From an uncultured Clostridia bacterium (GTDB taxonomy: Bacteria; Bacillota; Clostridia; TANB77; CAG-508), in assembly GCA_934180065.1 (NCBI GenBank), contig CAKPRA010000003.1, positions 27,102-91,101 of the forward strand: a stretch of DNA of 64,000 bases. Direction: 5' to 3'. A model generated the notes under the pieces. It made no database searches and had not been told where the DNA came from. It was given only the letters and a program-made list of their open reading frames with translations. Position numbers and translations under genes: made by a program. Positions within the stretch are counted from its first letter, which is position 1. Each line of letters begins with the position of its first letter. Positions 20,212-28,401 of the stretch are shown in pieces.

Positions 20212-20907
20212 TTAATTTAGCATTTTAGCCAAATTTATTTCCTCTTCATTTAAATCAAAATTTTTTCCATTATTTTTTATTAATTCGTGTAAATTTTCCA
20301 TTGTTCTTGATTCATTAATTACATTTTCTATAGGAATTATATTAGATAATATTCTTTGTATTTTTTTCATATTTTGACTCATTTTCTCAAAATCTTTATT
20401 TTCAAAAGCTTCCTTCCACTTATTATTATAATTTTGTAATTTTTCAATTTTCTCATTTTGAATATCAAATTCGTTTTCTATGTTGGTAGAAACCGTATTT
20501 AATATAGCATTTTTACTATTTTTTATTAAATTTGAAACATCTTTAGATATTAGTCCTGCAGATTTTGCTTTTTTCAATACAAAATCTATAGCATCAGATA
20601 CTCCATCAATAAGACCACCTTTTTCAATTGCTTTTTTAGCCTGTGAAACTGTTTCAAAACTTCCCGTTATAGTGCCAATTGCCGTTTTTCCCAGTGATAC
20701 AGCCTTTTCAATTGCTGTGTCTATTGCTTCAGAAAAACCTTCCTCTATAAAGGCATCCTTTATTTCTATAACATCATCTTCTATAAAATTTGGTAATATA
20801 GCTTTTAAACCTATATCTACTGCAGAATTTATTGCCTGTCCCAAACTTGATTGAAAAAAATTATTTTCAACTGAATTTTCTAAATTTAAATTTTCAATTA
20901 ATTCCAT
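20212..20907 (-). CDS. Uncharacterised helical protein, 231 aa
   Basis: Function not recognised. Seen: no signal peptide. The N-terminal 140 residues are built of amphipathic helices with small-residue patterns (AINSAVDIGLKAI, AIDTAIEKAVSLGKTAIG, LIDGVSDAIDFVLKKA). The C-terminal half is charged, coiled-coil-like, with a conserved-looking end (ENLHELIKNNGKNFDLNEEE). It begins after AAAGGAG and an ATG. It follows the VirB4/MinD-like gene cluster on the same strand, separated by an A-rich repeat spacer, and precedes gyrA. The context suggests that it works with that cluster, perhaps at the membrane because of the glycine/alanine-zipper pattern; that is inference. Confidence 0.8.
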   Translation of the reverse strand: MELIENLNLENSVENNFFQSSLGQAINSAVDIGLKAILPNFIEDDVIEIKDAFIEEGFSEAIDTAIEKAVSLGKTAIGTITGSFETVSQAKKAIEKGGLIDGVSDAIDFVLKKAKSAGLISKDVSNLIKNSKNAILNTVSTNIENEFDIQNEKIEKLQNYNNKWKEAFENKDFEKMSQNMKKIQRILSNIIPIENVINESRTMENLHELIKNNGKNFDLNEEEINLAKMLN

Positions 20908-20959
20908 TAATTTCTCCTTTATTATCTTTTATTTTAATAATTTAAAATTATTATTTAAA

Positions 20960-21151
20960 TATTGTTTTTATTAAATTATTTATATTTTCAATTTATTTTT
21001 ATTTATTTTATATTTATTTTTTATTATTTTTTATTTATTTTTTATTATTTTTCATTTATTTTTTATTATTTTTCATTTATTTTTTATTATTTTTTATTTA
21101 TTTTTTATTATTTTTTATTTATTTTTTTATTATTTATTTTTTTATTATTTT
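20960..21151. repeat. T/A-only tandem repeat, about 21-bp period
   Basis: The unit ATTTATTTTTTATTATTTTT(C) recurs about eight times with small changes. Almost no G or C is present. On the minus strand, the strand of the neighbouring genes, it is A-rich and full of TAA stops. An apparent plus-strand open frame of 77 codons here is only F/Y/I repetition and is not a gene. Confidence 0.85.
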
Positions 21152-21268
21152 TTATTTATTTTTTATATTTTCTTCAATTATATATTCAATATTAAATTCG
21201 CCTATTTCATTCTTTTCGCATATTTGCTCTGGTTTTATATACTTATTTATATCTATATATTCCTCCAT
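21152..21268 (-). CDS. Small acidic ORF, 38 aa, downstream of the MinD-like gene
   Basis: A short frame starts at ATG 21268 with GGGAGA five bases upstream and follows the MinD-like gene by 11 bases. The predicted peptide is acidic (MEEYIDINKYIKPEQICEK...) with one cysteine, and ends in NIKNK just where the A-rich repeat begins. The ribosome site and tight spacing support translation. The function is unknown, and the tail may have been shortened or extended by the repeat. Confidence 0.45.
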   Translation of the reverse strand: MEEYIDINKYIKPEQICEKNEIGEFNIEYIIEENIKNK

Positions 21269-21279
21269 TTTTCTCCCAT

Positions 21280-22425
21280 CTAATAAATTTTATTAATTAT
21301 TTTTTTACAGAAAAATTTATTAATAAAATTAAATTTATAATTATTTTTTATATTATAAAAAAACAAAATTTCATTTTTTATTTTTCCAATTATTTTTATA
21401 TTTTCAAAAATGTTTTTATTAATTATTTTTTTATTAATTAAATATTCTAATATATTAAATTTATAATAAATAATATTTATTTTTTTATTATTTATTTGCC
21501 ATTTTTTTATTAAAATATTTATTAATTTTCTTGTTTTATTTATTTCTAATTTATTTAATCCTGTTAATAAAAATATTTCGTCAGCCATATTTAAAATATA
21601 TTTATTTTTATCAAAATTATATTCAGAATATGTATCAATTAATATATAGTCATATTTTTCCTTTATATTATTTATCTTAGTTTTAAAATTTTCTAAATTT
21701 AATTTATTATAATAATATAAAATATTAAGACCTATCAATATGTCTATATTGTTATGAACATTAAAAATATAATTATTAATATTTAATTCATCTATTTTAG
21801 CATACTCAAATTTTTTATTATATATATCATTAATTTGAGAATTGATTAAATCAAAATCAATTATTAAAACCTTTTTATTTTTCAAAGAATTTGCCAGCAT
21901 TACACAAAAAGATGTCTTTCCTATTCCTCTTGCTCCTGTAATTCCTATTATTTTATTTTCTTGATTATTTAATATTATTTTTTTATTTTTAGATATTTTT
22001 TTATTATTTTTTTCATTTAATAATTTTTTTAAATTATTAATTTCACTTCTTAGCTCTATATTTAAATATTCAATATTTTTTGTCTTTAAAAAATTTACTA
22101 TTTCGGATATTTCAATATCATCATAAAAAATATCTAATATTCCTTTTTTTAATAATATATCTTCTATTTTTTTATTTTTCTTATTTATAACCACTATAAT
22201 TTTTATTTTTCTATTATTGTTAATTACTTTATCTATAAAATCATTTAAATTATTAATATCTATAATTTCGCCTAATATTAAATAATCAATTTCGCTATTT
22301 AATTCTAAGAATTCTAATACCCCATCAAAATACATTATGTCATTACCAATAACATTAAACTCTTCATATTTTTTTAATTCATTATTTAAACTTGGATTCC
22401 CCAATGCAGTAATTATTTTAATCAA
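21280..22425 (-). CDS. MinD/CpaE-like P-loop ATPase
   Basis: A 381-residue protein. Seen: an N-terminal alpha/beta region of about 130 residues resembling a degenerate receiver domain, as in CpaE/TadZ; then a ParA/MinD-type ATPase with P-loop GARGIGKTSF near residue 165 (the usual KGG is replaced by ARG), VLIIDFDLINS near 185 and YILIDTYSEYN near 262. A TTG start fits the GGAGG seven bases upstream, and the start overlaps the stop of the VirB4 gene by four bases, so translation is probably coupled. Known: such ATPases position secretion or pilus machines at the membrane. Here it probably serves the VirB4 partner; the substrate is unknown. Composition is extremely asparagine/isoleucine/lysine-rich. 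Confidence 0.75.
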   Translation of the reverse strand: MIKIITALGNPSLNNELKKYEEFNVIGNDIMYFDGVLEFLELNSEIDYLILGEIIDINNLNDFIDKVINNNRKIKIIVVINKKNKKIEDILLKKGILDIFYDDIEISEIVNFLKTKNIEYLNIELRSEINNLKKLLNEKNNKKISKNKKIILNNQENKIIGITGARGIGKTSFCVMLANSLKNKKVLIIDFDLINSQINDIYNKKFEYAKIDELNINNYIFNVHNNIDILIGLNILYYYNKLNLENFKTKINNIKEKYDYILIDTYSEYNFDKNKYILNMADEIFLLTGLNKLEINKTRKLINILIKKWQINNKKINIIYYKFNILEYLINKKIINKNIFENIKIIGKIKNEILFFYNIKNNYKFNFINKFFCKKIINKIY

Positions 22426-24260
22426 ATTTTACCTCCATTAATAATATCATTTTCATATTCTGCAGATTCTATTTTAGTTATTATATGGTCATCTCCAACA
22501 ATCATAAGAGCCTCTCCTCTCTTTAATGATTTTATTTCTATTTTTTCTCTATCAGAAATATTTTCATATTTTTGTAAAATATTTAGATTTTCTTCTTCTA
22601 ATGAAAAGAAGTTTTTTACACTAGAATTATTTAAAATACTTCTTCCATAAATCCCTTCATCTAAACTAAATAAATCTGAAACATCTTGAGTTATAGCAAC
22701 TGCACTTCCTCCATATTTTCTTATAGTTTTGAAAATCTTATATATAAAACTTGCAACATCTTTATTTGAAGTAATACCTATTAACCTCCAAATTTCGTCT
22801 AAATATATTGATTTTTTGACATTCCTATCTTTTTTTATTTTATCCCAAAATAGCTCTGTAAATAGATACATTCCATACTTTAAATTTTCCTCTCCAAGTT
22901 CATATATATCTGCAATAATTAGTTTATTATCAAGCTCAATATTTGTATGATTATTAAAAAAACTTAATGACCCTTTTACAAAAGGAATTAATTTTATCCT
23001 AAATTTATTCGCGGTTAAATCTTTTTGCAAAATATTATATAAGTCCTCCAAAATTGGCATATCCCTAGTACATTTAAATTCTTTATTATTGCTTAATTTA
23101 TTATTATTGTTTTTATATAAGCTAGAATCATCAAAATTAATTCCTTTTAAATTATAGGTTTCTATCAATTTCTGCTCTAAAATAGATTTATCTTCTTCAT
23201 CTAAGTTTCCAAAAATCAGATTAAAAAAACCAATTAGTTTTGTGATTTTTGTTGCTAGATATCCATTTTGACCTTCTTCTAAGCTTTCTTTTCTAATATC
23301 AAAAATATTTATATATGTATTTGAATTTGGACCAATTTTAAGCAGAGTTCCATCCATAGCACTGCATATATTTGTATATTCTCTTTCTGGATCTATAACA
23401 TATTGCTCTATTCCTAATAGTCTATATCTAATTATTAAGAGCTTTGTAAAATATGATTTTCCTGCTCCACTCGTTCCAAAAATACACATATTTGCATTTT
23501 TGTATTTGCTACTATTATATTTATTTATAAAAACAAGTGAATTATTATTAATATTTGTTCCTATAAATATTCCATCATCGTCGTATAATGATGATGTTAT
23601 AAATGGATATGTTGCAAGTAAACCACTTGTTAAGACATTTCTTCTTGTTACATCTCTAACTTCTTTATAATTACTAAAAAATGGCAAACATGATTTAAAG
23701 GCCTGCTCTTGTCTAAAATAAGCTCTTCTTGTTTGCATTCCTTTACTTTGAAGTAAACCTTCTATTTTGTTTAGTAAATATTCCAAATCTTTTTTACTTT
23801 GAGAAAATACATTAACAAAAATATATAAAAAAAATAAATCTTCATTATTGATTTGGATTTCTTTTCTTATATATTTTGCGTCATTATAAGCAAATGCCGC
23901 AACATCTATATCCTGCCTAGATTCATTGAAATCTTGTAAATCAATTCCTACATTACCAATATGATATGTTAAATCTTTTATAACTTTGTAATTATTCTGT
24001 TTTTCATAATACATAGATATATTTATATTTAAATTAGAATCTATGATATTTTTTAATATTAAATCATCATATTCTCTATTATAATTTATAATTAATAATG
24101 TAGAATAATTTATATTATCTATTTCTATATATTTTGGATTTGATACATTTATATATGCTGGTGCTATAAAATCTTTGCTTGAAAAAAAACCTTTTTGAAT
24201 CGAATTTTCATTATCACTTTTTTTAAGATTAAATATTTTTATTATATCACCTCCATTCAT
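22422..24260 (-). CDS. VirB4-type secretion ATPase
   Basis: A 612-residue protein of the VirB4/TraC/CagE family, the motor ATPase of type IV secretion and conjugation. Seen: an N-terminal CagE/TrbE-like half (about 20-230, including LLQSKGMQTRRAYFRQEQAF); Walker A GTSGAGKSYFTKLL near 263; the YVIDPEREYTNI segment typical of the family; Walker B SIYLDEIWRL near 485; and AVAITQDVSDLF near 525. It overlaps the preceding gene by four bases (ATGA). The ATG at 24260 has no ribosome site, whereas GGAGGTGAT lies just inside the frame, seven bases before an ATA at 24242, so the true start may be there. No relaxase, VirD4, VirB6 or pilin gene is seen nearby, so it is not an ordinary conjugative element. 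Confidence 0.88.
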   Translation of the reverse strand: MNGGDIIKIFNLKKSDNENSIQKGFFSSKDFIAPAYINVSNPKYIEIDNINYSTLLIINYNREYDDLILKNIIDSNLNINISMYYEKQNNYKVIKDLTYHIGNVGIDLQDFNESRQDIDVAAFAYNDAKYIRKEIQINNEDLFFLYIFVNVFSQSKKDLEYLLNKIEGLLQSKGMQTRRAYFRQEQAFKSCLPFFSNYKEVRDVTRRNVLTSGLLATYPFITSSLYDDDGIFIGTNINNNSLVFINKYNSSKYKNANMCIFGTSGAGKSYFTKLLIIRYRLLGIEQYVIDPEREYTNICSAMDGTLLKIGPNSNTYINIFDIRKESLEEGQNGYLATKITKLIGFFNLIFGNLDEEDKSILEQKLIETYNLKGINFDDSSLYKNNNNKLSNNKEFKCTRDMPILEDLYNILQKDLTANKFRIKLIPFVKGSLSFFNNHTNIELDNKLIIADIYELGEENLKYGMYLFTELFWDKIKKDRNVKKSIYLDEIWRLIGITSNKDVASFIYKIFKTIRKYGGSAVAITQDVSDLFSLDEGIYGRSILNNSSVKNFFSLEEENLNILQKYENISDREKIEIKSLKRGEALMIVGDDHIITKIESAEYENDIINGGKI

Positions 24261-24826
24261 TCAAAAATAAATTTTTGACTATTTAAAAATGAAAATAATA
24301 TATTTATTACATCTTCCTTGTTATCGATGTTTATAATTCTATTGCCACAACGTACTAGACAATCTTTTATTTTTAAATATTTTTCATTTAATTCATCACA
24401 AGCTAATGCCTCAAAATCTTCAACTTCTTTATTAATGTTTTGACTTTTTATAATAATATAAAAATTTTTAGTTGATGATTTTTTCTTTTTATTTAGCTCT
24501 TTAATATAATAAATATAATTTTGCGAAATTTTTTGAATAGTATCATTTTCATTATGTTTTTGGGATTCTACACAAGAAATGTGTTTAGATAGGTCTTCTT
24601 TTTTGCTTTGGATTAAAATTTGTAAGTCTGAATTAAAAGTTTTTAGAAATATTTTATAAGAATTCAAAATAGCTTCTTTTTCCATTTCTGATTTTAAATT
24701 AAAATTAATTGGAACAACTTTAATTATTTTTACATATTTATCATTTGTTTTAATTATGCCATTCTGTAAAATTTTATTAAATTGCAACCATGACTGAGTT
24801 GAATTTAAATTTTCTTTTTTTAAAAT
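24257..24826 (-). CDS. VirB4-operon first gene, unknown function
   Basis: About 189 residues; function not firmly recognised. Seen: a NGIIKTNDKYVKIIKVVPI segment followed by LKSEMEKEAILNSYKIF and LQILIQSKKEDLSKHI, which resembles the N-terminal domain of conjugation ATPases and may be a detached VirB4-like N-terminal module. The rest is a lysine-rich alpha/beta segment. It overlaps the VirB4 gene (ATGA). Start choice: an in-frame TTG at 24847 lies only about three bases from the predicted transcription start and upstream of the strong GGAGG (24834-24838). The codon seven bases after that ribosome site is ATT at 24826, so I place the start there; ATA at 24829 is the alternative. Confidence 0.7.
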   Translation of the reverse strand: MLKKENLNSTQSWLQFNKILQNGIIKTNDKYVKIIKVVPINFNLKSEMEKEAILNSYKIFLKTFNSDLQILIQSKKEDLSKHISCVESQKHNENDTIQKISQNYIYYIKELNKKKKSSTKNFYIIIKSQNINKEVEDFEALACDELNEKYLKIKDCLVRCGNRIINIDNKEDVINILFSFLNSQKFIFE

Positions 24827-24856
24827 TATTATACCTCCTTTTTTCAATGTATTTAA

Positions 24857-24885
24857 ATTATAGAATCATTATTTACATATGTCAA
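24857..24885 (-). promoter_or_regulatory. Consensus promoter of the VirB4 operon
   Basis: On the minus strand a perfect TTGACA (24880-24885), a 17-base spacer and a perfect TATAAT (24857-24862). Transcription should begin near 24850, giving a leader of about 24 bases that contains the GGAGG ribosome site. Confidence 0.85.
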
Positions 24886-25028
24886 TCAATTTCGTATTCT
24901 AGATTTCGACATAATATTACAAGTAGTCCTTTTTATCTAATGAAAATATCTGATTTTAATATATTATATTGTTTTCAAAATTACTTGCAAGTATAATTAT
25001 ACCTATCTATTAAATTTCTCTATTATAT

Positions 25029-25076
25029 AAAAAAACTAATTTGTAATTGTATAAATAATAATTACAGATTAGCTTT
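25029..25076 (-). terminator. Terminator of tag
   Basis: On the minus strand AAGCTAATCTGTAATT pairs with AATTACAAATTAGTT (one mismatch, one wobble) and is followed by TTTTTT, 17 bases after the tag stop codon. Confidence 0.75.
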
Positions 25077-25092
25077 TTGTTATTTTTTATAA

Positions 25093-25641
25093 TTAATTTT
25101 TAAATAAAAAACAGTTTTCGTCATGTGAGTAAATTACACCTATTGCCTGCAAATACGAATATATTATTGTTGATCCAACAAATTTCATTCCTCTTTTTTG
25201 CAAATCTTTTGAAATTTTATCTGATAATTCCGATGTTGTTTTATTAACTTCATATATCATTTTATCTTTCGTAAATTGTTTTAAATAATTGTAAAATGTT
25301 CCATATTCTTTTTGTATATTTTTAAATATTTTAGCATTAATTATACTAGCGTTAATTTTTAATTTATTTCTTACTATTTTTTCGTTTAATAATAATTCAT
25401 TTATTTTTTTGCTATCATAATTACATATTTTATCAATATCAAAATTATCATATGCTTTTTCAAAATCCGCTCTTTTATTTAATATACATTCCCACGAAAG
25501 CCCTGCTTGAAATGATTCTAGTATTAACATTTCAAATAAATATTTTTCATTAAAATTAGGTTTACACCATTCTTCATCATGGTATTTTATATATAGTGGA
25601 TTTTTTAAATTACACCATTTACATCTATTTTTATTACTCAT
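25093..25641 (-). CDS. tag: DNA-3-methyladenine glycosylase I
   Basis: A 182-residue base-excision repair enzyme that removes N3-methyladenine from alkylated DNA. Seen: the N-terminal RCKWC and YHDEEWC segments and the C-terminal SHDENC, which supply the family's Cys/His zinc ligands; the catalytic segment MLILESFQAGLSWECIL with Glu in the conserved position; and the GMKFVGSTIIYSYLQAIG block. Length is typical. The ATG is preceded by AAGGGGGAACACTTT. It lies next to a broken methyl-DNA repair gene (ogt), so the locus may once have been an alkylation-damage pair. Confidence 0.95.
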   Translation of the reverse strand: MSNKNRCKWCNLKNPLYIKYHDEEWCKPNFNEKYLFEMLILESFQAGLSWECILNKRADFEKAYDNFDIDKICNYDSKKINELLLNEKIVRNKLKINASIINAKIFKNIQKEYGTFYNYLKQFTKDKMIYEVNKTTSELSDKISKDLQKRGMKFVGSTIIYSYLQAIGVIYSHDENCFLFKN

Positions 25642-25827
25642 AAAGTGTTCCCCCTTTTTATTCTAGAAATTCTTTTCAAGGTTTTTGTATATTTATCTAA
25701 TTGTATTTTATCGTTATTATCACATTTTTTACATACTTTCAATGAGTTTTATCACATTTTTTACATTATTTTTTGTCAAAATATCATATTTTTCACATTT
25801 ATGGTAATTTTTCTAACAAAAATTACC

Positions 25828-26040
25828 TTATAGAGCCGTCCCATTTGTTGGTACAGAAAACTTGCTCATATCATTTTTTTCTAATTTTAAAAGACTATTT
25901 TTATTATTAATTCCTCCGCCATATCCAGTTAAAGATCCATTAGTTCCAACTACTCTATGACAAGGAATTATTATGCAAATTGGATTCCAACCAACAGCTC
26001 CACCTACGGCTTGTTCAGATATTCTTTTACTCGTGTATTT
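25828..26040 (-). pseudogene. Remnant of methylated-DNA--cysteine methyltransferase
   Basis: On the minus strand one frame reads SEQAVGGAVGWNPICIIIPC, then HRVVGTNGSLTGYGGG and a tail ending in VPTNGTAL and a stop. This is the C-terminal third of an Ogt/MGMT repair protein, including the PCHRV active-site cysteine and the recognition loop. The N-terminal part is missing: upstream the frame meets a TGA and runs, in another frame, into the MazG-like gene. The fragment has no start or ribosome site of its own, so it is a truncated pseudogene. Confidence 0.85.
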
Positions 26041-26321
26041 ACTCCATCAATGACTTTATACTCTCTTCTTTCATTTTTATACACCTTTTTCTTTATTTCT
26101 TCTTCCAAATTAATTCCTAATATTTCAGACATACCTAACAAATATATTGCAACATCAGCGAGCTCTTCTCCTAAGTCATCTTTCTTTTTTCTCCAAGCTT
26201 CGTATGCTTCTGCAAGTTCCCCATATGTTAAGCAAAATTCTTTATTGATGTCAGTAGTATTAAATCCTTTGTTCACTTTATTTTGATATATCTCTTTTTG
26301 TAGTTCTTCCAAATCAACCAT
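26004..26321 (-). CDS. MazG-like nucleotide pyrophosphohydrolase
   Basis: A 105-residue all-alpha NTP pyrophosphohydrolase. Seen: ELAEAYEAWRKKKDDLGEEL ADVAIYLLGMSEILG, which carries the EExxE...ExxD-type magnesium-binding pattern of the MazG/dUTPase-like fold, and an end segment RREYKVIDGVNTRVKE. Known: these enzymes hydrolyse non-canonical nucleoside triphosphates. AGGAGTTATCAAA precedes the ATG. The last residues (EYLNKP) are read out of frame from the ogt remnant, so its natural C-terminus was replaced at the deletion junction. The catalytic core is complete and it is probably functional. Confidence 0.82.
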   Translation of the reverse strand: MVDLEELQKEIYQNKVNKGFNTTDINKEFCLTYGELAEAYEAWRKKKDDLGEELADVAIYLLGMSEILGINLEEEIKKKVYKNERREYKVIDGVNTRVKEYLNKP

Positions 26322-26367
26322 TTTGATAACTCCTTTACTTGTATCGTTTGAAATTTCCTATTATATA

Positions 26368-26396
26368 ATAAAACGAATAAGTTCAAAACTTATTCG
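26368..26396 (-). terminator. Terminator of the dnaN-recF-gyrB operon
   Basis: On the minus strand CGAATAAGTT pairs with AACTTATTCG across three bases and is followed by TTTTATTATATA, about 25 bases beyond the gyrB stop. Confidence 0.75.
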
Positions 26397-26421
26397 CCAA
26401 AATATTTGCTCTATATTATAA

Positions 26422-28353
26422 TTATATATCCAAATTCATAACATATTTTGCATTTTCTTCAATAAATTTTCTTCTTGGTTCAACTTCATCACCCATTAAC
26501 ATTGAGAATGTTGCATCTGCATTTATAGCATCATCCAGTGTAACTCTAACAAGAACTCTTCTCTCAGGATCCATAGTTGTTTCCCACAATTGCTCTGGAT
26601 TCATTTCACCAAGACCTTTATATCTTTGAATAGATAATTGATCTATAGAAATACCTTTTTTACCTAAATCTTCATATGCTTTATTTAGCTCTTCATCTGT
26701 ATAACAATATATATCTTGCATACCCTTTTTAGATAACTTATATAATGGTGGTTGAGCCAAATAAACATTTCCGTTTTCTATTAAAGGTCTCATATATCTA
26801 AAGAAAAATGTTAATAATAGTGTTCTAATATGTGCACCATCAACATCGGCATCAGCCATTATTATTACTTTACCATAACGTATTTTCGATATATCAAAAT
26901 CAGCTCCAATTCCAGCACCAACAGCAACAATAACAGGATTTAGTTTTTCATTTCCATATATTTTGTCAGCTCTTGCTTTTTCAACATTAAGCATTTTTCC
27001 CCATAATGGTAGAATAGCTTGGTAACGTCTATCTCTTCCCTGTTTAGCACTACCACCAGCAGAATCTCCCTCGACTATATATACTTCACACTCTGCAGCA
27101 TTTTTACTACTACAATCAGCTAATTTTCCTGGTAAAGTTGTTGTTTCTAAGGATGTTTTTCTTCTAACCAATTCTCTAGCTTTTCTTGCGGCTTCTCTAG
27201 CTCTTGAAGCACTTACACATTTCTCTAATATAGCTTTAGCAACATTTGGATTTTCTTCTAAAAATGTAGATAAAGCCTCATTTACTAAGCTTTGTACTAT
27301 ACCAGTAACATTGCTGTTACCAAGTTTTGTCTTAGTTTGTCCCTCAAACTGTGGCTCTCTAACTTTAACAGATACTACAGCAGTAATACCTTCTCTTATA
27401 TCTTCACCTTGTAAATTTCCATCTTTATCTTTTAAAATATTATGTGATCTGGCATAATCATTAAAAGTTTTTGTAAGAGCCCTTTTAAATCCCTCTAAAT
27501 GAGTTCCACCTTCAACTGTATTTATATTATTTACAAATGTATAAATATTTTCAGAATAAGCAGTTGTATATTGAAAAGCTATTTCAACAGGAACTTCACC
27601 ATCTTTATCAATATATATTGGTTGAGGATGTAATTTTTCTTTATTAACATTTAAATATTCAACAAAAGAAACTAAACCACCTTCATAACAAAATTCTGAT
27701 TTTTTAATATTTTCTGGATTTCTTAAATCTTCAATTGATATATATAAACCTTTTGTTAAAAATGCCATTTCTCTAAATCTAGCTTCTAATATATCAAAAT
27801 CATACTCTACAGCTTCAAAAATAGTATCATCTGCCAAAAATCTAACTTTTGTACCAGTTTTATCTGAATCTCCTATTCTTTGTAGAGATTGAATTGTTTT
27901 ACCTTTTTCAAATTTCATAAAAAAGATTCCACCATCTCTTTGTATTGTAACTTCAGTCCAATTAGATAATGCATTTACAACAGATGCACCAACACCATGA
28001 AGTCCTCCAGATACTTTATAACCACTATCTCCACCAAATTTACCACCGGCATTTAATTTAGTATAAACAGTTTCAGCTGCTGATATTTTTGTTTTTGGAT
28101 GTATGTCAACAGGTATTCCTCTACCATTATCTTCTACAGATATAATATTTCCTGGTTCAATTTTTACTTCAATATGTGTACAATATCCAGCTAGTGCCTC
28201 ATCAACACAGTTGTCCACTATTTCATAAACCAAATGATGTAAACCTCTTGTAGAAACACTACCAATGTACATACCTGGTCTCTTTCTTACATGCTCTAGT
28301 CCATCCAAAACTTGGATTTGCTCAGCATTATATTCATGCTCGTATTTTTCCAT
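26422..28353 (-). CDS. gyrB: DNA gyrase subunit B
   Basis: A 643-residue ATPase subunit of gyrase. Seen: GHKL ATPase motifs DNCVDEALAG, VEDNGRGIPVDIHPKTK and GLHGVGASVVNALS; the transducer lysine region (QTKTKLGN); the TOPRIM motifs EVYIVEGDSAGGSAKQGRDR and MADADVDGAHIRTLL; and the C-terminal QRYKGLGEMNPEQLWETTMD. Length is normal for Gram-positive bacteria. It follows recF by 48 bases and ends the origin-proximal operon. Its partner gyrA is 6.4 kb away behind unrelated genes. Confidence 0.98.
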   Translation of the reverse strand: MEKYEHEYNAEQIQVLDGLEHVRKRPGMYIGSVSTRGLHHLVYEIVDNCVDEALAGYCTHIEVKIEPGNIISVEDNGRGIPVDIHPKTKISAAETVYTKLNAGGKFGGDSGYKVSGGLHGVGASVVNALSNWTEVTIQRDGGIFFMKFEKGKTIQSLQRIGDSDKTGTKVRFLADDTIFEAVEYDFDILEARFREMAFLTKGLYISIEDLRNPENIKKSEFCYEGGLVSFVEYLNVNKEKLHPQPIYIDKDGEVPVEIAFQYTTAYSENIYTFVNNINTVEGGTHLEGFKRALTKTFNDYARSHNILKDKDGNLQGEDIREGITAVVSVKVREPQFEGQTKTKLGNSNVTGIVQSLVNEALSTFLEENPNVAKAILEKCVSASRAREAARKARELVRRKTSLETTTLPGKLADCSSKNAAECEVYIVEGDSAGGSAKQGRDRRYQAILPLWGKMLNVEKARADKIYGNEKLNPVIVAVGAGIGADFDISKIRYGKVIIMADADVDGAHIRTLLLTFFFRYMRPLIENGNVYLAQPPLYKLSKKGMQDIYCYTDEELNKAYEDLGKKGISIDQLSIQRYKGLGEMNPEQLWETTMDPERRVLVRVTLDDAINADATFSMLMGDEVEPRRKFIEENAKYVMNLDI

Positions 28354-28401
28354 TGTATCTCAATCCTTTCTTGTATTAATACTGATTTATTATTTTAATT
28401 A

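Noticed and set aside
20962..21195. Plus-strand 77-codon frame with FIFYYF repeats
   Set aside because: It is a translation of the 21-bp A/T tandem repeat, has no ribosome site and no plausible protein composition.
26004..26050. Programmed frameshift joining MazG and MGMT
   Set aside because: No slippery sequence is evident, and the MGMT part lacks its N-terminal domain, so a truncated remnant is the simpler explanation.
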